Notes under the pieces: model-generated
Told to the model about the DNA's origin: nothing
Databases searched by the model: none
What the model saw: the letters and a program-made list of their open reading frames with translations, nothing else
Assembly: GCA_947494445.1 (NCBI GenBank)
Contig: CANLVD010000002.1
Span: 248,001 to 312,000, forward strand
Origin: an uncultured Paracoccaceae bacterium
GTDB taxonomy: Bacteria > Pseudomonadota > Alphaproteobacteria > Rhodobacterales > Rhodobacteraceae
Length of the DNA stretch: 64,000 nucleotides
Direction of reading: 5' to 3'
Made by a program: the position numbers and the translations under genes
Part shown: in pieces, positions 9,766 to 18,926 of the stretch
How positions within the stretch are numbered: position 1 is the first letter of the stretch
Layout: each line of letters starts with the position of its first letter

Positions 9766-12195
9766 GTGTCGGAAATGTTGCCAGAACCATTGGCCGGGTG
9801 GTTTGCCGGACAGGGATGGACGCCACACCGTCACCAGCTTGATCTGCTGGAAAATGCGCAAAGGCCCTCGACCCTGCTGATTGCCCCCACCGGTGGCGGC
9901 AAGACCCTTGCCGGATTTCTGCCGACACTTGTCGATCTTGCCCAAGCGCCGCACAAGGGCATGCACACGCTTTATGTCTCACCGCTCAAAGCGCTGGCGG
10001 CAGATATTCGGCGCAATCTGCAACGCCCGGTCGAAGAGATGGGACTCGACATCCGGATCGAGGATCGAACCGGCGACACCAGCCAATCAGCCCGTCAGCG
10101 TCAGCGTGCCGATCCGCCCCATATCCTGCTCACCACACCGGAAAGTCTGGCGCTTTTGCTGTCCTATGAGGATGCGCCGCGCATTTTTGCCGGATTGAAA
10201 CGCGTGGTCGTGGATGAGATCCACGCGCTCGCAGAGGGCAAGCGCGGCGATCAACTGATGCTTGGCCTGTCGCGTCTTCAGGCGCTGCGCCCGGACCTGC
10301 ACCGCGTCGGACTGTCTGCCACGGTTGAGAATCCTGTTGCGCTCTCGCACTATCTGGCCCCTCGGGAGTGCCATATCCTGAACGCCGATCCCGGGCCGGA
10401 ACCGCAGATCACGCTTCTTGAGACCGAAATCCCGCCACCATGGTCAGGTGCCGGCGGGCGCTATGCTGCCGGTCACGTCATGGAGGAAATCCGCAAGGCC
10501 GACACCACGCTGGTTTTCATCAACACCCGTGCACAGGCCGAACTGTTCTTTCAGGCGCTCTGGTCAGAAAACACCGATGGGCTGCCGATTGCGATCCATC
10601 ATGGCTCCCTTGCCCGCGATGCCCGCAACAAGGTTGAGACAGCAATGGTCGCCGGTGATCTGCGCGCGATCGTATGCACCGGCAGTCTTGATCTGGGCAT
10701 CGACTGGGGCAATGTCGATCTGGTGATCCAGATCGGCGCGCCCAAGAACGTCAAACGACTGGTCCAACGCATCGGGCGCGCGGGCCACCGCTATGACACC
10801 CCGTCCCGGGCCATTCTTGTGCCCGCCAACCGGTTTGAAGTCCTTGAATGTCGCGCTGCACTTGAGGCGGTTTTTGCGGGCGATCTGGACAGCTCCCCCA
10901 GAACCCACGGTCCGCTGGATGTGCTCTGCCAGCACGTACTCCTGATGGCCTGCTCGGCCCCGCTGGACGCAGATGCGCTTTTTGCAGAAGTGCGCAGCGC
11001 GGGGCCGTACGCTGATCTTGAGCGGTCCGATTTTGATCTGGTTCTGGAGTTCTGCGCGACCGGGGGCTATGCGCTCCGGGCCTATGATCGCTGGCAACGG
11101 TTGGTGCAGCGGGACGGCAAATGGCAGTTGCGGGACCCCCGTGCGGCACGGGGCCTGCGCATGAACATCGGAACCATCATCGACATCGAAACCCTGAAAG
11201 TGAAAATCAAGGGACGCGGCGGCGGAGGTGCGTCACTGGGCGAGGTCGAGGAAAGCTTTGCCGCCACATTAATCCCCGGCGACACCTTCCTGATCGGCGG
11301 CCAGACCGTGCGCTATGAGGGCCTGCGCGAGATGAGTGTCGAGGTCACGCGCACCCCCGGCAAGGAACCGAAGATCGCCGTTTTCTCAGGCATCCGCATG
11401 GCCACTTCGGTGGAACTGTCGCACCGGCTGGTCGCCCTCATGCAGGATCGCGCTGGGTGGAAGAACCTGCCGGATCACACTCGATCATGGCTCTCGCTCC
11501 AGGACCACATCTCAAGCCTGCCACCCGAAGGCGGGCTTCTGAGCGAAAGTTTTCTGCGCGGCGACCGGGCTTACTGGTGCCTCTATTCCTTTGCCGGGCG
11601 CAACGCCAACCAGACCCTTGGCCTGCTGCTTACCAAACGGATGGAGGAAATGGGCACCGGCCCGATGGGATTTGTCGCAAATGATTATGCGCTTCTGATC
11701 TGGGGCATAGAGCCCATACGCGACCCGCTCCCCCTGTTGAGTGCACAGAACCTGCGGGATGGGTTGCAGACATGGCTGAATGAAAACGCGGTGATGAAGC
11801 GTACCTTCCGGGCCTCCGCAATCATCGCGGGCCTGATCGAGAAGAACATGCCGGGCAAACGCAAGACCGGACGGCAGGCAACGTTCTCCTCTGACATCCT
11901 TTATGACACGCTGCTGAAATATGACCCCGATCACCTGATGATGCGCATCACGCGGGAAGAGGCGAACAGGGGTCTGGTCGATTTTGAACGGATCGAAGAG
12001 ATGTTGAGCCGCGCAGCCGGCAGGATCATTCACGTCAATGCCCCCCATGTGACGCCCTTTGCAGCACCGGTGATGCTGGAAGTGGGTCGCGTGCCGATCA
12101 AGGGTATGGCCGAAGAGCAACTGCTTGAGGAAGAAACGACCCGGCTTTTGTCCGAGTCCGGGTTGGCTGACATCTCTGTGCTTGCGCAGCGCTAG
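9766..12195 (+). CDS. Ligase-associated DNA damage response DEXH helicase (Lhr-like)
   Basis: 809 residues from GTG 9766, preceded by AGGAG at a 9-base spacing. Helicase motifs: Walker A PTGGGKT (41-47), box VVVDEIHALAEGKRG, SAT (LSATV), and the C-terminal motif VQRIGRAGHR. The long C-terminal region matches the Lhr-like DEXH helicases that accompany a bacterial ATP-dependent DNA ligase. It likely unwinds nucleic acid during repair. It is followed directly by the PdeM phosphoesterase gene, the usual partner. Confidence 0.9.
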   Translation: MSEMLPEPLAGWFAGQGWTPHRHQLDLLENAQRPSTLLIAPTGGGKTLAGFLPTLVDLAQAPHKGMHTLYVSPLKALAADIRRNLQRPVEEMGLDIRIEDRTGDTSQSARQRQRADPPHILLTTPESLALLLSYEDAPRIFAGLKRVVVDEIHALAEGKRGDQLMLGLSRLQALRPDLHRVGLSATVENPVALSHYLAPRECHILNADPGPEPQITLLETEIPPPWSGAGGRYAAGHVMEEIRKADTTLVFINTRAQAELFFQALWSENTDGLPIAIHHGSLARDARNKVETAMVAGDLRAIVCTGSLDLGIDWGNVDLVIQIGAPKNVKRLVQRIGRAGHRYDTPSRAILVPANRFEVLECRAALEAVFAGDLDSSPRTHGPLDVLCQHVLLMACSAPLDADALFAEVRSAGPYADLERSDFDLVLEFCATGGYALRAYDRWQRLVQRDGKWQLRDPRAARGLRMNIGTIIDIETLKVKIKGRGGGGASLGEVEESFAATLIPGDTFLIGGQTVRYEGLREMSVEVTRTPGKEPKIAVFSGIRMATSVELSHRLVALMQDRAGWKNLPDHTRSWLSLQDHISSLPPEGGLLSESFLRGDRAYWCLYSFAGRNANQTLGLLLTKRMEEMGTGPMGFVANDYALLIWGIEPIRDPLPLLSAQNLRDGLQTWLNENAVMKRTFRASAIIAGLIEKNMPGKRKTGRQATFSSDILYDTLLKYDPDHLMMRITREEANRGLVDFERIEEMLSRAAGRIIHVNAPHVTPFAAPVMLEVGRVPIKGMAEEQLLEEETTRLLSESGLADISVLAQR

Positions 12196-12217
12196 GCGTT
12201 CCTGTTTTGTCTCTCCC

Positions 12218-12880
12218 ATGTCCGGGTTCGATTTCACATTCTGCGGCGTTGCGCTGGAAGCGCGGGCCAGCGGCGTGCTTTACTGGCCCGAGGCACAGCT
12301 TCTGGCCGTCAGCGATCTGCATCTGGGTAAATCCGAGCGGATGGCGCGGCGTGGTGGGCAGCTTCTGCCCCCATATGAGACGCTGGAGACACTGAACCGG
12401 CTGGCGGTCGAGATTGCAGATCTGAACCCGCGCACGGTGATCTGTCTGGGTGACAGCTTTGATGATCTGGCAGCAGAGCGTGCACTGGAACAGGACAGCC
12501 GAGACCGCTTGACCGCACTTATGGGCGGACGGCGCTGGATCTGGATCGAAGGCAATCACGACGCCGGTCCGGTACAGATCGGTGGCACCCATCTGGCCGA
12601 GGTCGAGCGCGGACCGCTCACCTTCCGCCACATCGCGGATCCGGCAGCCGGTGTGGGCGAGGTTTCAGGCCATTATCATCCCAAACACCGGATCAACCTG
12701 CGCGGGCGCATCATCTCGCGCCCCTGTTTTTTGGCAGGCAATGCCAAGCTGATCCTGCCCGCGTTCGGAACCTATACGGGCGGCCTGCCGACCTCTTCGG
12801 ATGTGCTGGTTGATGTGATCGGCAGGGATGGTCTGGCCATCCTGACCGGACGCACTGCACGGGCCATGCCGCTCAACTGA
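12218..12880 (+). CDS. pdeM: Ligase-associated DNA damage response endonuclease PdeM
   Basis: 220 residues from ATG 12218. The calcineurin-like metallophosphoesterase motifs occur in order: SDLHLGKSERMARRG, CLGDSFDD, EGNHD and GHYHPKHR, giving the Asp, Asn and His metal ligands. PdeM belongs to a four-gene repair set (ligase, helicase, MBL-fold exonuclease, phosphoesterase). Only helicase and PdeM are present here. The gene ends 3 bp before the end of the convergent alpha/beta hydrolase gene. Confidence 0.88.
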   Translation: MSGFDFTFCGVALEARASGVLYWPEAQLLAVSDLHLGKSERMARRGGQLLPPYETLETLNRLAVEIADLNPRTVICLGDSFDDLAAERALEQDSRDRLTALMGGRRWIWIEGNHDAGPVQIGGTHLAEVERGPLTFRHIADPAAGVGEVSGHYHPKHRINLRGRIISRPCFLAGNAKLILPAFGTYTGGLPTSSDVLVDVIGRDGLAILTGRTARAMPLN

Positions 12881-12883
12881 TCC

Positions 12884-13693
12884 CTATCCAAGCAGGCAGG
12901 ACACAAGCGGGCTGTCTGCTTTCCGCAACCCGTCAATCACGTCAAAATGGTGGGTTCCGGCATCCTTGACCTGCGCCATGTCAGCGCCCAGCCCGGTCCA
13001 GATATTGGCCAGTAGCGTGGTCTGGCGCACAAACTCGGGGCGCTCTTCTGCACCGACCCAAGCAGTGATGCGCGCGCCCTCAAGCGGCCTGTGCAGCGCC
13101 GGGCTGGCAAGGGCGGCGGCAGCATCATCCAGCCCAAGCGTTTCATTGACCTTGGTGCGCAGCAAGGGGCGCAGATCATGCACGCCCGAGATTGACAGCG
13201 TGTGTTCGATGCGCCCCAGCAAATCGCGGGGCAACGGGCTGTCATCGCAGACCATCCGACTGACCAGATGTCCGCCCGCGGAATGCCCGCACAGCCGGAT
13301 CGGGCCAGCCACCCGGCTTGCAGAAAATCCGATGGCCTGAGCGATCTCTGCCTCAATACCCGCGATGGAAATGTCAGGCGTCAACGTGTAGCTTGGCATC
13401 GCCACGGTCCAGCCCGCATCCAGCGGTCCTTGGGCGAAATGCGACCAGAACGACCGGTCAAAGCGCAACCAATAGCCGCCATGAACAAAAACGACCAAGC
13501 CTTTGCTGTCGTCTTCAGGAGAGAAAATGTCTACCCGATTGCGCGGCCCTGCCCCATAAGCCAGATCGCAGGCGGCACGCCTCCCAAGGCTGCTGCGGTA
13601 TGCAGCGGCTTCTACCGGCCAGCGGGCGATGAAGTCTTCTGCGCCCGCGATGTGATCGGCATTTGCATAGGCGTCATCCCAGTCGGAGATCAT
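12884..13693 (-). CDS. Alpha/beta hydrolase, kynurenine-formamidase-like
   Basis: 269 residues. It carries the oxyanion motif VFVHGGYWLRFDRSFW (HGGxW type) and nucleophile elbow LCGHSAGGHL, as in arylformamidases (KynB/AFMID-like) and related amide hydrolases. The start ATG 13693 has GAGGAG upstream. It is the last gene of an apparent operon ureohydrolase - glutamine synthetase - DAO oxidase - hydrolase, starting 13 bp after the DAO stop. No tryptophan genes are nearby, so an amide in polyamine catabolism is a more likely substrate than formylkynurenine; that is inference. Confidence 0.8.
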   Translation of the reverse strand: MISDWDDAYANADHIAGAEDFIARWPVEAAAYRSSLGRRAACDLAYGAGPRNRVDIFSPEDDSKGLVVFVHGGYWLRFDRSFWSHFAQGPLDAGWTVAMPSYTLTPDISIAGIEAEIAQAIGFSASRVAGPIRLCGHSAGGHLVSRMVCDDSPLPRDLLGRIEHTLSISGVHDLRPLLRTKVNETLGLDDAAAALASPALHRPLEGARITAWVGAEERPEFVRQTTLLANIWTGLGADMAQVKDAGTHHFDVIDGLRKADSPLVSCLLG

Positions 13694-13706
13694 GTTTCCC
13701 GTCTCC

Positions 13707-15020
13707 TCACAGTCGGTCGCGCAGTGCGTACCAGGTCATGGCCAAGACCAGAAGCGGGTGACGCATCTTTGGCCCACCGGGGAAGCGTTGCGATTTCAAC
13801 CCGGCATACAAATCAAACTGTTCGGCCTGCCCGCGCAACTTGTCGGCCACGATCTTGCCCGCGATTGACGCCGTCGGCACCCCGTGACCTGAAAAGCCGG
13901 ATGCACTGAAAACCGTCGGGGCCAGTTGCACGAAATGCGGCATGCGGGTCATCGTGATCCCCAGCGTGCCGCCCCAGGAATAGTCGATCTTAACATCGCC
14001 CAAGTCGGGATAAATCTCCGCCATACTCGGCCGCACGACCGAAGCTATATCCTTGGGAAATTTGTAGGAATAGGTCTCGCCCCCACCAAAGAGCAGCCGT
14101 TTGTCAGCCGTCATCCGGTAGTAGTTCACGACAAATTTGCTGTCGGCCACGCAGACATCATTGGGGATCAGATCCCGCGCCTTGGCTTCCCCCAATGGCT
14201 CGGTGACTGCAATGAAATTGTTGATCGGCATGACATGATTGGCAACGACGGGCAGGAACTCTCCCAACTCACCCAGATAGCCATTGCAGGCGATGATCAG
14301 ATGGGCTGCGTCCAGCGGGCCTGCATCGGTCTCGACCCTGTGGCGCTCACTCTGACTGACCACACGCCGCACCTGCACCCGCTCATGAAGCCGCGCGCCA
14401 GCAGCAAGGGCCGCATCGGCCAGCCCCAGCGCATAATTCAGCGGATGCAGATGGCCCGCACCCATATCGATCGCACCACAGGCATAGGCGTCCGACCCGA
14501 TATGCGCACCCATCTGCTCACGTTCCAGAAATTCGATCTGCTCGTAGCCATACTCCTCGCGCAGAAGCGTCGTCTCGCGCAGCCGGTCATCGCGGTAGCG
14601 CGGTTTGATGTCTGCATGCAACTGACCAGCTTTCAGATCACAATCAATCTGATGCTTGGCAATGCGTCCACGCACGGTGGCTTTGGCCTCTTCTCCCAGA
14701 TCCCACAGCCTGCGCGCGGTATCAGCGCCAAGCTCGGCCTTCAGCTGCAATTGTCCCTGCCGCTGACCCGAGCCGATCTGCCCGCCATTGCGCCCCGATG
14801 CGCCAAAAGCAATCCGCTGCGCTTCCAACAGCACGACGTCATATCCCGCTTCTGCCAGATTGAGCGCTGCCGAAAGTCCGGTAAACCCACCACCAATGAT
14901 GCAGACATCCGCTTTGGCCGGCCCCTCGAAAGGCTCGGTCGTCAGGTGCCGGTTGGCCGTAGCCGCGTAATAGCTGTCAGGATAGACGCCCGGACGGTCG
15001 TTGAGATGCAGCAGGTCCAT
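13707..15020 (-). CDS. puuB: FAD-dependent DAO-family oxidase, PuuB-like
   Basis: 437 residues. The start is fixed by a TGATG overlap with the stop of the glutamine synthetase gene. An N-terminal segment (YPDSYYAATANR) precedes the FAD-binding GGGFTGLSAALNLAEAG, and the segment FGASGRNGGQIGSG follows, all typical of the DAO family that includes gamma-glutamylputrescine oxidase. It would oxidise the free amine of a gamma-glutamylated polyamine to an aldehyde. Two paralogues lie at 17637 and 23158. Confidence 0.85.
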   Translation of the reverse strand: MDLLHLNDRPGVYPDSYYAATANRHLTTEPFEGPAKADVCIIGGGFTGLSAALNLAEAGYDVVLLEAQRIAFGASGRNGGQIGSGQRQGQLQLKAELGADTARRLWDLGEEAKATVRGRIAKHQIDCDLKAGQLHADIKPRYRDDRLRETTLLREEYGYEQIEFLEREQMGAHIGSDAYACGAIDMGAGHLHPLNYALGLADAALAAGARLHERVQVRRVVSQSERHRVETDAGPLDAAHLIIACNGYLGELGEFLPVVANHVMPINNFIAVTEPLGEAKARDLIPNDVCVADSKFVVNYYRMTADKRLLFGGGETYSYKFPKDIASVVRPSMAEIYPDLGDVKIDYSWGGTLGITMTRMPHFVQLAPTVFSASGFSGHGVPTASIAGKIVADKLRGQAEQFDLYAGLKSQRFPGGPKMRHPLLVLAMTWYALRDRL

Positions 15021-16393
15021 CAGACGTTCAACAGGAGATGCTCCCGCTCCCAAGGTGAGATCACGGTCAGAAAGCTTTCCGCCTCATGGGCCTTCAGGGC
15101 CTTGTAGACATCGCAAAACCCGGGCCCCAGTAAGTCACGAAGCTCCGCGTTTTCATCAAAGGCCTGCAACGCGTCCAACAAGGATCGTGGCAAAGAATAG
15201 TCTCCGTCATAGGCCTCTCCGGCCAGAGGCTTGCGCGGCTTCACACCATTGACCATCCCCAGATACCCGCAGGCCAGCGAGGCCGCGAGTGCCAAATAGG
15301 GGTTCACATCCATGCCCACGATGCGGTTTTCAATCCGCCGCGCAGGTGGCTCTGAAATCGGGATGCGCAGGCCCGTCGTGCGATTGTCCGCGCCCCATTC
15401 CAGATTGATCGGAGCAGCACCCGAGCGCACATAGCGGCGATAGGAGTTCACATAAGGCGCAAGCATCGGGATCACAAAAGGCAGGTATTTCTGCTGGCCA
15501 CCGAGAAAACTCTTGAACAAGGGCGTTTCCTTGCCGGCAGGCGTGGAAAACACCGTCTGACCGCTGTCCAGTTCGACCACGGATTGGTGGATATGCATGG
15601 CGGAACCCGGCTCATGCTGCATCGGTTTGGCCATGAAGGTGGCAAAACAGTTCTGCCGAAGCGCCGCCTCGCGGATCGTGCGTTTGAAGAAAAACACCTG
15701 ATCGGCCAGTTTCAACGGATCGCCATGCATGAAGTTGATCTCGACCTGCCCGGCCCCGCCTTCCTGAATGATCGTGTCGATCTCGAAGCCCTGCGCCTCG
15801 GCAAAATCATAGATGTCATCGATCACCGGACCGTATTCATCCACAGCACTCATCGAATAGGCCTGACGCGAGGCCGCAATCCGGCCGGTGCGACCGATCG
15901 GAGGCTCGATCGGCAGATCCGGGTCAGTGTTGGGCTTGGTCAGATAGAACTCCATTTCAGGAGCAACGATCGGCTTCCAGCCTTTAGCATGATACGCATT
16001 CAGCACCCGTTTGAGCACATTGCGCGGTGCTGCCTCGACCGGCCTGCCCCGCAAATCCTGCACATCATGGATCACTTGCAAGGTTACGTCTTCGGCCCAG
16101 GGGCAGGCCACGACCGCGTCCAAGTCGGGCACAAGAACCATATCGCTTTCGGTCCATTGATGCGCGATGTCCATATCGACGTAGTCACCATCAATGGTCT
16201 GGTAAAAGACGGATGTGGGCAGGAACATCCGGTCCGAGCGGGCAAATTTTGCCGCCGGCATCGCCTTGCCGCGCGACATGCCCGCAATGTCCGAGATCAC
16301 ACATTCAACCTCCTCGACCCGACGCCCATTCAGCCAGGTCTGGACCGTGTCGGGCAAATGCGCTGTCCAGCTTGTCGTTGATCGTTCACCCAT
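15020..16393 (-). CDS. puuA: Glutamine synthetase family, PuuA-like gamma-glutamylpolyamine synthetase
   Basis: 457 residues from ATG 16393, with GAGGAGC upstream. GS catalytic segments are visible: APEMEFYLTKPN, GAGQVEINFMHGDPLKLADQ and EPGSAMHIHQS. GS-family proteins coupled to DAO oxidases are typically gamma-glutamylputrescine synthetases rather than nitrogen-assimilating GlnA. The stop overlaps the DAO start by one base. The gene starts 11 bp downstream of the ureohydrolase stop, so agmatine-derived putrescine could pass straight to it. Confidence 0.86.
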   Translation of the reverse strand: MGERSTTSWTAHLPDTVQTWLNGRRVEEVECVISDIAGMSRGKAMPAAKFARSDRMFLPTSVFYQTIDGDYVDMDIAHQWTESDMVLVPDLDAVVACPWAEDVTLQVIHDVQDLRGRPVEAAPRNVLKRVLNAYHAKGWKPIVAPEMEFYLTKPNTDPDLPIEPPIGRTGRIAASRQAYSMSAVDEYGPVIDDIYDFAEAQGFEIDTIIQEGGAGQVEINFMHGDPLKLADQVFFFKRTIREAALRQNCFATFMAKPMQHEPGSAMHIHQSVVELDSGQTVFSTPAGKETPLFKSFLGGQQKYLPFVIPMLAPYVNSYRRYVRSGAAPINLEWGADNRTTGLRIPISEPPARRIENRIVGMDVNPYLALAASLACGYLGMVNGVKPRKPLAGEAYDGDYSLPRSLLDALQAFDENAELRDLLGPGFCDVYKALKAHEAESFLTVISPWEREHLLLNV

Positions 16394-16404
16394 CTCCGTG
16401 CTCC

Positions 16405-17373
16405 TCAAATACGCCCGACAGGGGCTCGTTTCGCACCCTTGTGTTCTGCCAGCAGACACAGCCAGTCATGTGCCACATGGGCCGCCGCCAGAGCGGTTAT
16501 CTCGGCATGATCATAGGGTGGCGAAACCTCGACCACATCCATGCCCACCAGGTTCAATCCACCCAGCCCCCGGATCAGCTCCAACGCCTGCCAACTGGCA
16601 AGACCTCCGGGCACCGGTGTGCCTGTGCCCGGTGCAAAGGCAGGATCAAGCCCGTCGATGTCGAAGGAAATATAGAGAGGCGCATCACCGGCACGGGCTC
16701 TGATCACCTCCAATGCTGCATCGATGCCGTTGCGGTGAACCCAGGGTGCGCTGAGGATCTCGAACCCATGATCGCTTTCATTATAGGTCCGCAATCCGAT
16801 CTGGGTGGAGCGGGCAACATCGATGATCCCCTCTCCTGCTGCCCGGGCGAACATGGTGCCATGATCCAGCATCACGCCATCATCTTCCCAGGTGTCGCAA
16901 TGGGCATCGAATTGCAGCAGTGCAAGCGGTCCGTGCACAGCCGCATGGGCCTTGAGAAGCGGATAGGCCACAAGATGATCACCGCCAAGGCTCAACAGCT
17001 TGGTTCCCGTGTTCAGGATCTCAAGCGCATGAGCCTCGATGGCGGGCAAAACCGTTTCGGGGTGATGCGGATCCATCAGGCAATCGCCATAGTCCACCAT
17101 GCTCAGCACCTCGAACGGATCGAAGCCGAAGGGAAAGGCTTTCAGTTCGGCCAGTTGCACTGACGCTGCCCGCACTGCACGTGGCCCAAGTCGGGCACCG
17201 GGGCGGTAGGTGACAGAGGCATCAAAGGGAATGCCAGTGACAGCAACATCCACGCCCTCAAGCGCGCGGCTGTAACGCCGCCTGAGAAAACTCAGCGCAC
17301 CTCCATAGGTGTTTTCCATCCACCGCCCGGTGGTTTGCTCCGATCTGAACGCCTGGTCGGTCTTACGCTCCAT
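16405..17373 (-). CDS. speB: Ureohydrolase, agmatinase-like
   Basis: 322 residues from ATG 17373, with a strong AGGAGG 5 bases upstream. Arginase/agmatinase metal-binding motifs: SLGGDHLVAYPLL, QFDAHCDTW and SFDIDGLDPAFAPGTGTP. It would release urea from agmatine (or guanidinobutyrate) to give putrescine (or GABA). It is the first gene of the operon that continues with the GS- and DAO-type genes, supporting a guanidino-amine route. Substrate specificity within the family is not certain from motifs. Confidence 0.85.
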   Translation of the reverse strand: MERKTDQAFRSEQTTGRWMENTYGGALSFLRRRYSRALEGVDVAVTGIPFDASVTYRPGARLGPRAVRAASVQLAELKAFPFGFDPFEVLSMVDYGDCLMDPHHPETVLPAIEAHALEILNTGTKLLSLGGDHLVAYPLLKAHAAVHGPLALLQFDAHCDTWEDDGVMLDHGTMFARAAGEGIIDVARSTQIGLRTYNESDHGFEILSAPWVHRNGIDAALEVIRARAGDAPLYISFDIDGLDPAFAPGTGTPVPGGLASWQALELIRGLGGLNLVGMDVVEVSPPYDHAEITALAAAHVAHDWLCLLAEHKGAKRAPVGRI

Positions 17374-17408
17374 GCGCCACCTCCTGTACCTGTTGTCCGC
17401 TGTAGGAT

Positions 17409-17440
17409 GCCTCCGGCGGGGATATTTCAACCAAGAAGTA
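17409..17440 (+). repeat. Dispersed intergenic repeat, left arm of an inverted pair
   Basis: This arm begins GCCTCCGGCGGGGATATTT and ends CCAAGAAGT. Its reverse complement recurs at 17544-17574 with three mismatches over 31 bases. Related copies occur at 43097 and 50555. It lies between the DAO gene (stop 17637) and the ureohydrolase gene (start 17373). Confidence 0.85.
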
Positions 17441-17504
17441 AGGCATTTGAGTCAGATCCGAGGGGCGGCACAGGCGGGGATGCCGATGACCGTCCAAGGT
17501 CTCG

Positions 17505-17535
17505 ACCCTTCGTCTGTCGCGTTCAGGCGAAGGGT
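17505..17535. repeat. Small inverted repeat nested between the repeat arms
   Basis: ACCCTTCG at 17505-17512 and CGAAGGGT at 17528-17535 form an 8-bp perfect inverted repeat with a 15-base loop. It lies in the middle of the larger 31-bp inverted pair, so the whole 17409-17574 segment could fold as a compound hairpin in RNA. It may end transcription from the upstream GS-DAO pair. Confidence 0.6.
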
Positions 17536-17543
17536 TGCCATTC

Positions 17544-17574
17544 ACTTCTTGGCCCAAATATCCCCGCCGGAGGC
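17544..17574 (-). repeat. Dispersed intergenic repeat, right arm of an inverted pair
   Basis: Reverse-strand copy of the 31-base element at 17409-17440. The three mismatches are clustered between the ATATTT and CCAAGAAGT parts. The arms are separated by about 103 bases. Confidence 0.85.
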
Positions 17575-17636
17575 AAATCCGGCCCGCAGGGCCTGAACGG
17601 AATGGCCCGGAACGGGCTGCACTAATCCTGCCCATG

Positions 17637-18926
17637 CTACACGCCCATCCGGTCACGCAGCCCATACCACCAGCTGCCCAGCACCGAATAGGGCACGCGC
17701 AAGGTCTTGCCGCCGGGAAACGGCTTCCATTTCAGGGCCGCAAATGTGTCGAAGCGCGTCAGGTCTCCCTGAATGGCCTGTGCCAGAATGCGCCCGAACA
17801 GGTGACTTCCCGTGACCCCATGGCCTGAATATCCATGCGCAAAATAGGTCGAGGACCCAAGTCGTCCCATCTGCGGTACACGGGTGAAGCTGAGCGCAAA
17901 ATTGCCCGACCAGGCGTGATCAATCCGGACACCGTCAAGCTGTGGGAAAACCTTGATCATGTTCCGCGTCAGTTTCTTGCGAATATCCGACGGATCTGCA
18001 CCCCCATAGACCGTGCCACCACCGAACAGCAGTCGGCCATCGGCACTCAGCCGGTAATAGTCCAGAATGTAGCGCACATCCTCGACGCACAGACCGGTGG
18101 GCAAAAGTGCCTCGGCATCTTTCAGAGGTTCGGTCGCCATCACCTGTGTGGAACAGGGCAGAACGCGGCGGCTCAGTTCGGGCAGCGCATCACCCAGATA
18201 AGCATTGCCGCAGACGATGAGCGTCTTGCAGCGGACCTCACCCTTAGCCGTTTTCACAACTGGATCCTGCCTGTCCCAATCGACATGGGTGACTGCGCTC
18301 TGCTCATGGATGATCCCGCCGCAGGCCTCAAAGGCGGCAGCCTCGCCCAGCGCAAGGTTGAGCGGATGCATATGCCCGCCCGTGTGATCGATCATGCCAC
18401 CAGCATAGACATCCGAGGCCACATGATCGCGCATCTGATCGCGCGAGATCATCTCGTGATCATCCATGCCGAACCGCTTCCAAAGCGCCTTTTTGGCCTC
18501 CAGTTCACGCATATGCGCATCTGTATAGGCTGCAAACAGGTTGCCTTCACGCAGATCGCAGTCAATCTTGTAGCGCGCGATGCGGTCCCGAATGATTTTT
18601 CCGCCTTCCTGCACAAGACCGGCTACGAAAGCCTGCGTTGTCGCGCCATACTCGCGCTCGATCTTGTCGAGCGAGGCGTTCAGGCCATTGACGATCTGCC
18701 CACCGTTGCGCCCCGAGGCCCCCCAGCCGATTTTCGCGGCCTCAATCAGACGCACCTGAAAACCAGCCTCGGCCAGATCGAGGGCGGCTGAAAGGCCTGA
18801 AAACCCTCCACCGATCACGCAGATATCGGTCTCGATCGTTCCTTGCAAGGCAGGGCGTTCCGGCACCGGATTGGCGGATGCGGCATAATATGAGCCGGGA
18901 TAACTGCCGTCACCAAATCCGCTCAT
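17637..18926 (-). CDS. FAD-dependent DAO-family oxidase, PuuB-like (second copy)
   Basis: 429 residues. The start is fixed by a TGATG overlap with the stop of the second glutamine synthetase gene; a GTG one codon further upstream is unlikely. FAD motif GGGFSGLSAALDLAEAG and WGASGRNGGQIVNG match the first copy at 13707 closely, including the N-terminal YPGSYYAASANP. Probably an oxidase of gamma-glutamylated amines with a different chain or branch preference. Confidence 0.85.
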   Translation of the reverse strand: MSGFGDGSYPGSYYAASANPVPERPALQGTIETDICVIGGGFSGLSAALDLAEAGFQVRLIEAAKIGWGASGRNGGQIVNGLNASLDKIEREYGATTQAFVAGLVQEGGKIIRDRIARYKIDCDLREGNLFAAYTDAHMRELEAKKALWKRFGMDDHEMISRDQMRDHVASDVYAGGMIDHTGGHMHPLNLALGEAAAFEACGGIIHEQSAVTHVDWDRQDPVVKTAKGEVRCKTLIVCGNAYLGDALPELSRRVLPCSTQVMATEPLKDAEALLPTGLCVEDVRYILDYYRLSADGRLLFGGGTVYGGADPSDIRKKLTRNMIKVFPQLDGVRIDHAWSGNFALSFTRVPQMGRLGSSTYFAHGYSGHGVTGSHLFGRILAQAIQGDLTRFDTFAALKWKPFPGGKTLRVPYSVLGSWWYGLRDRMGV

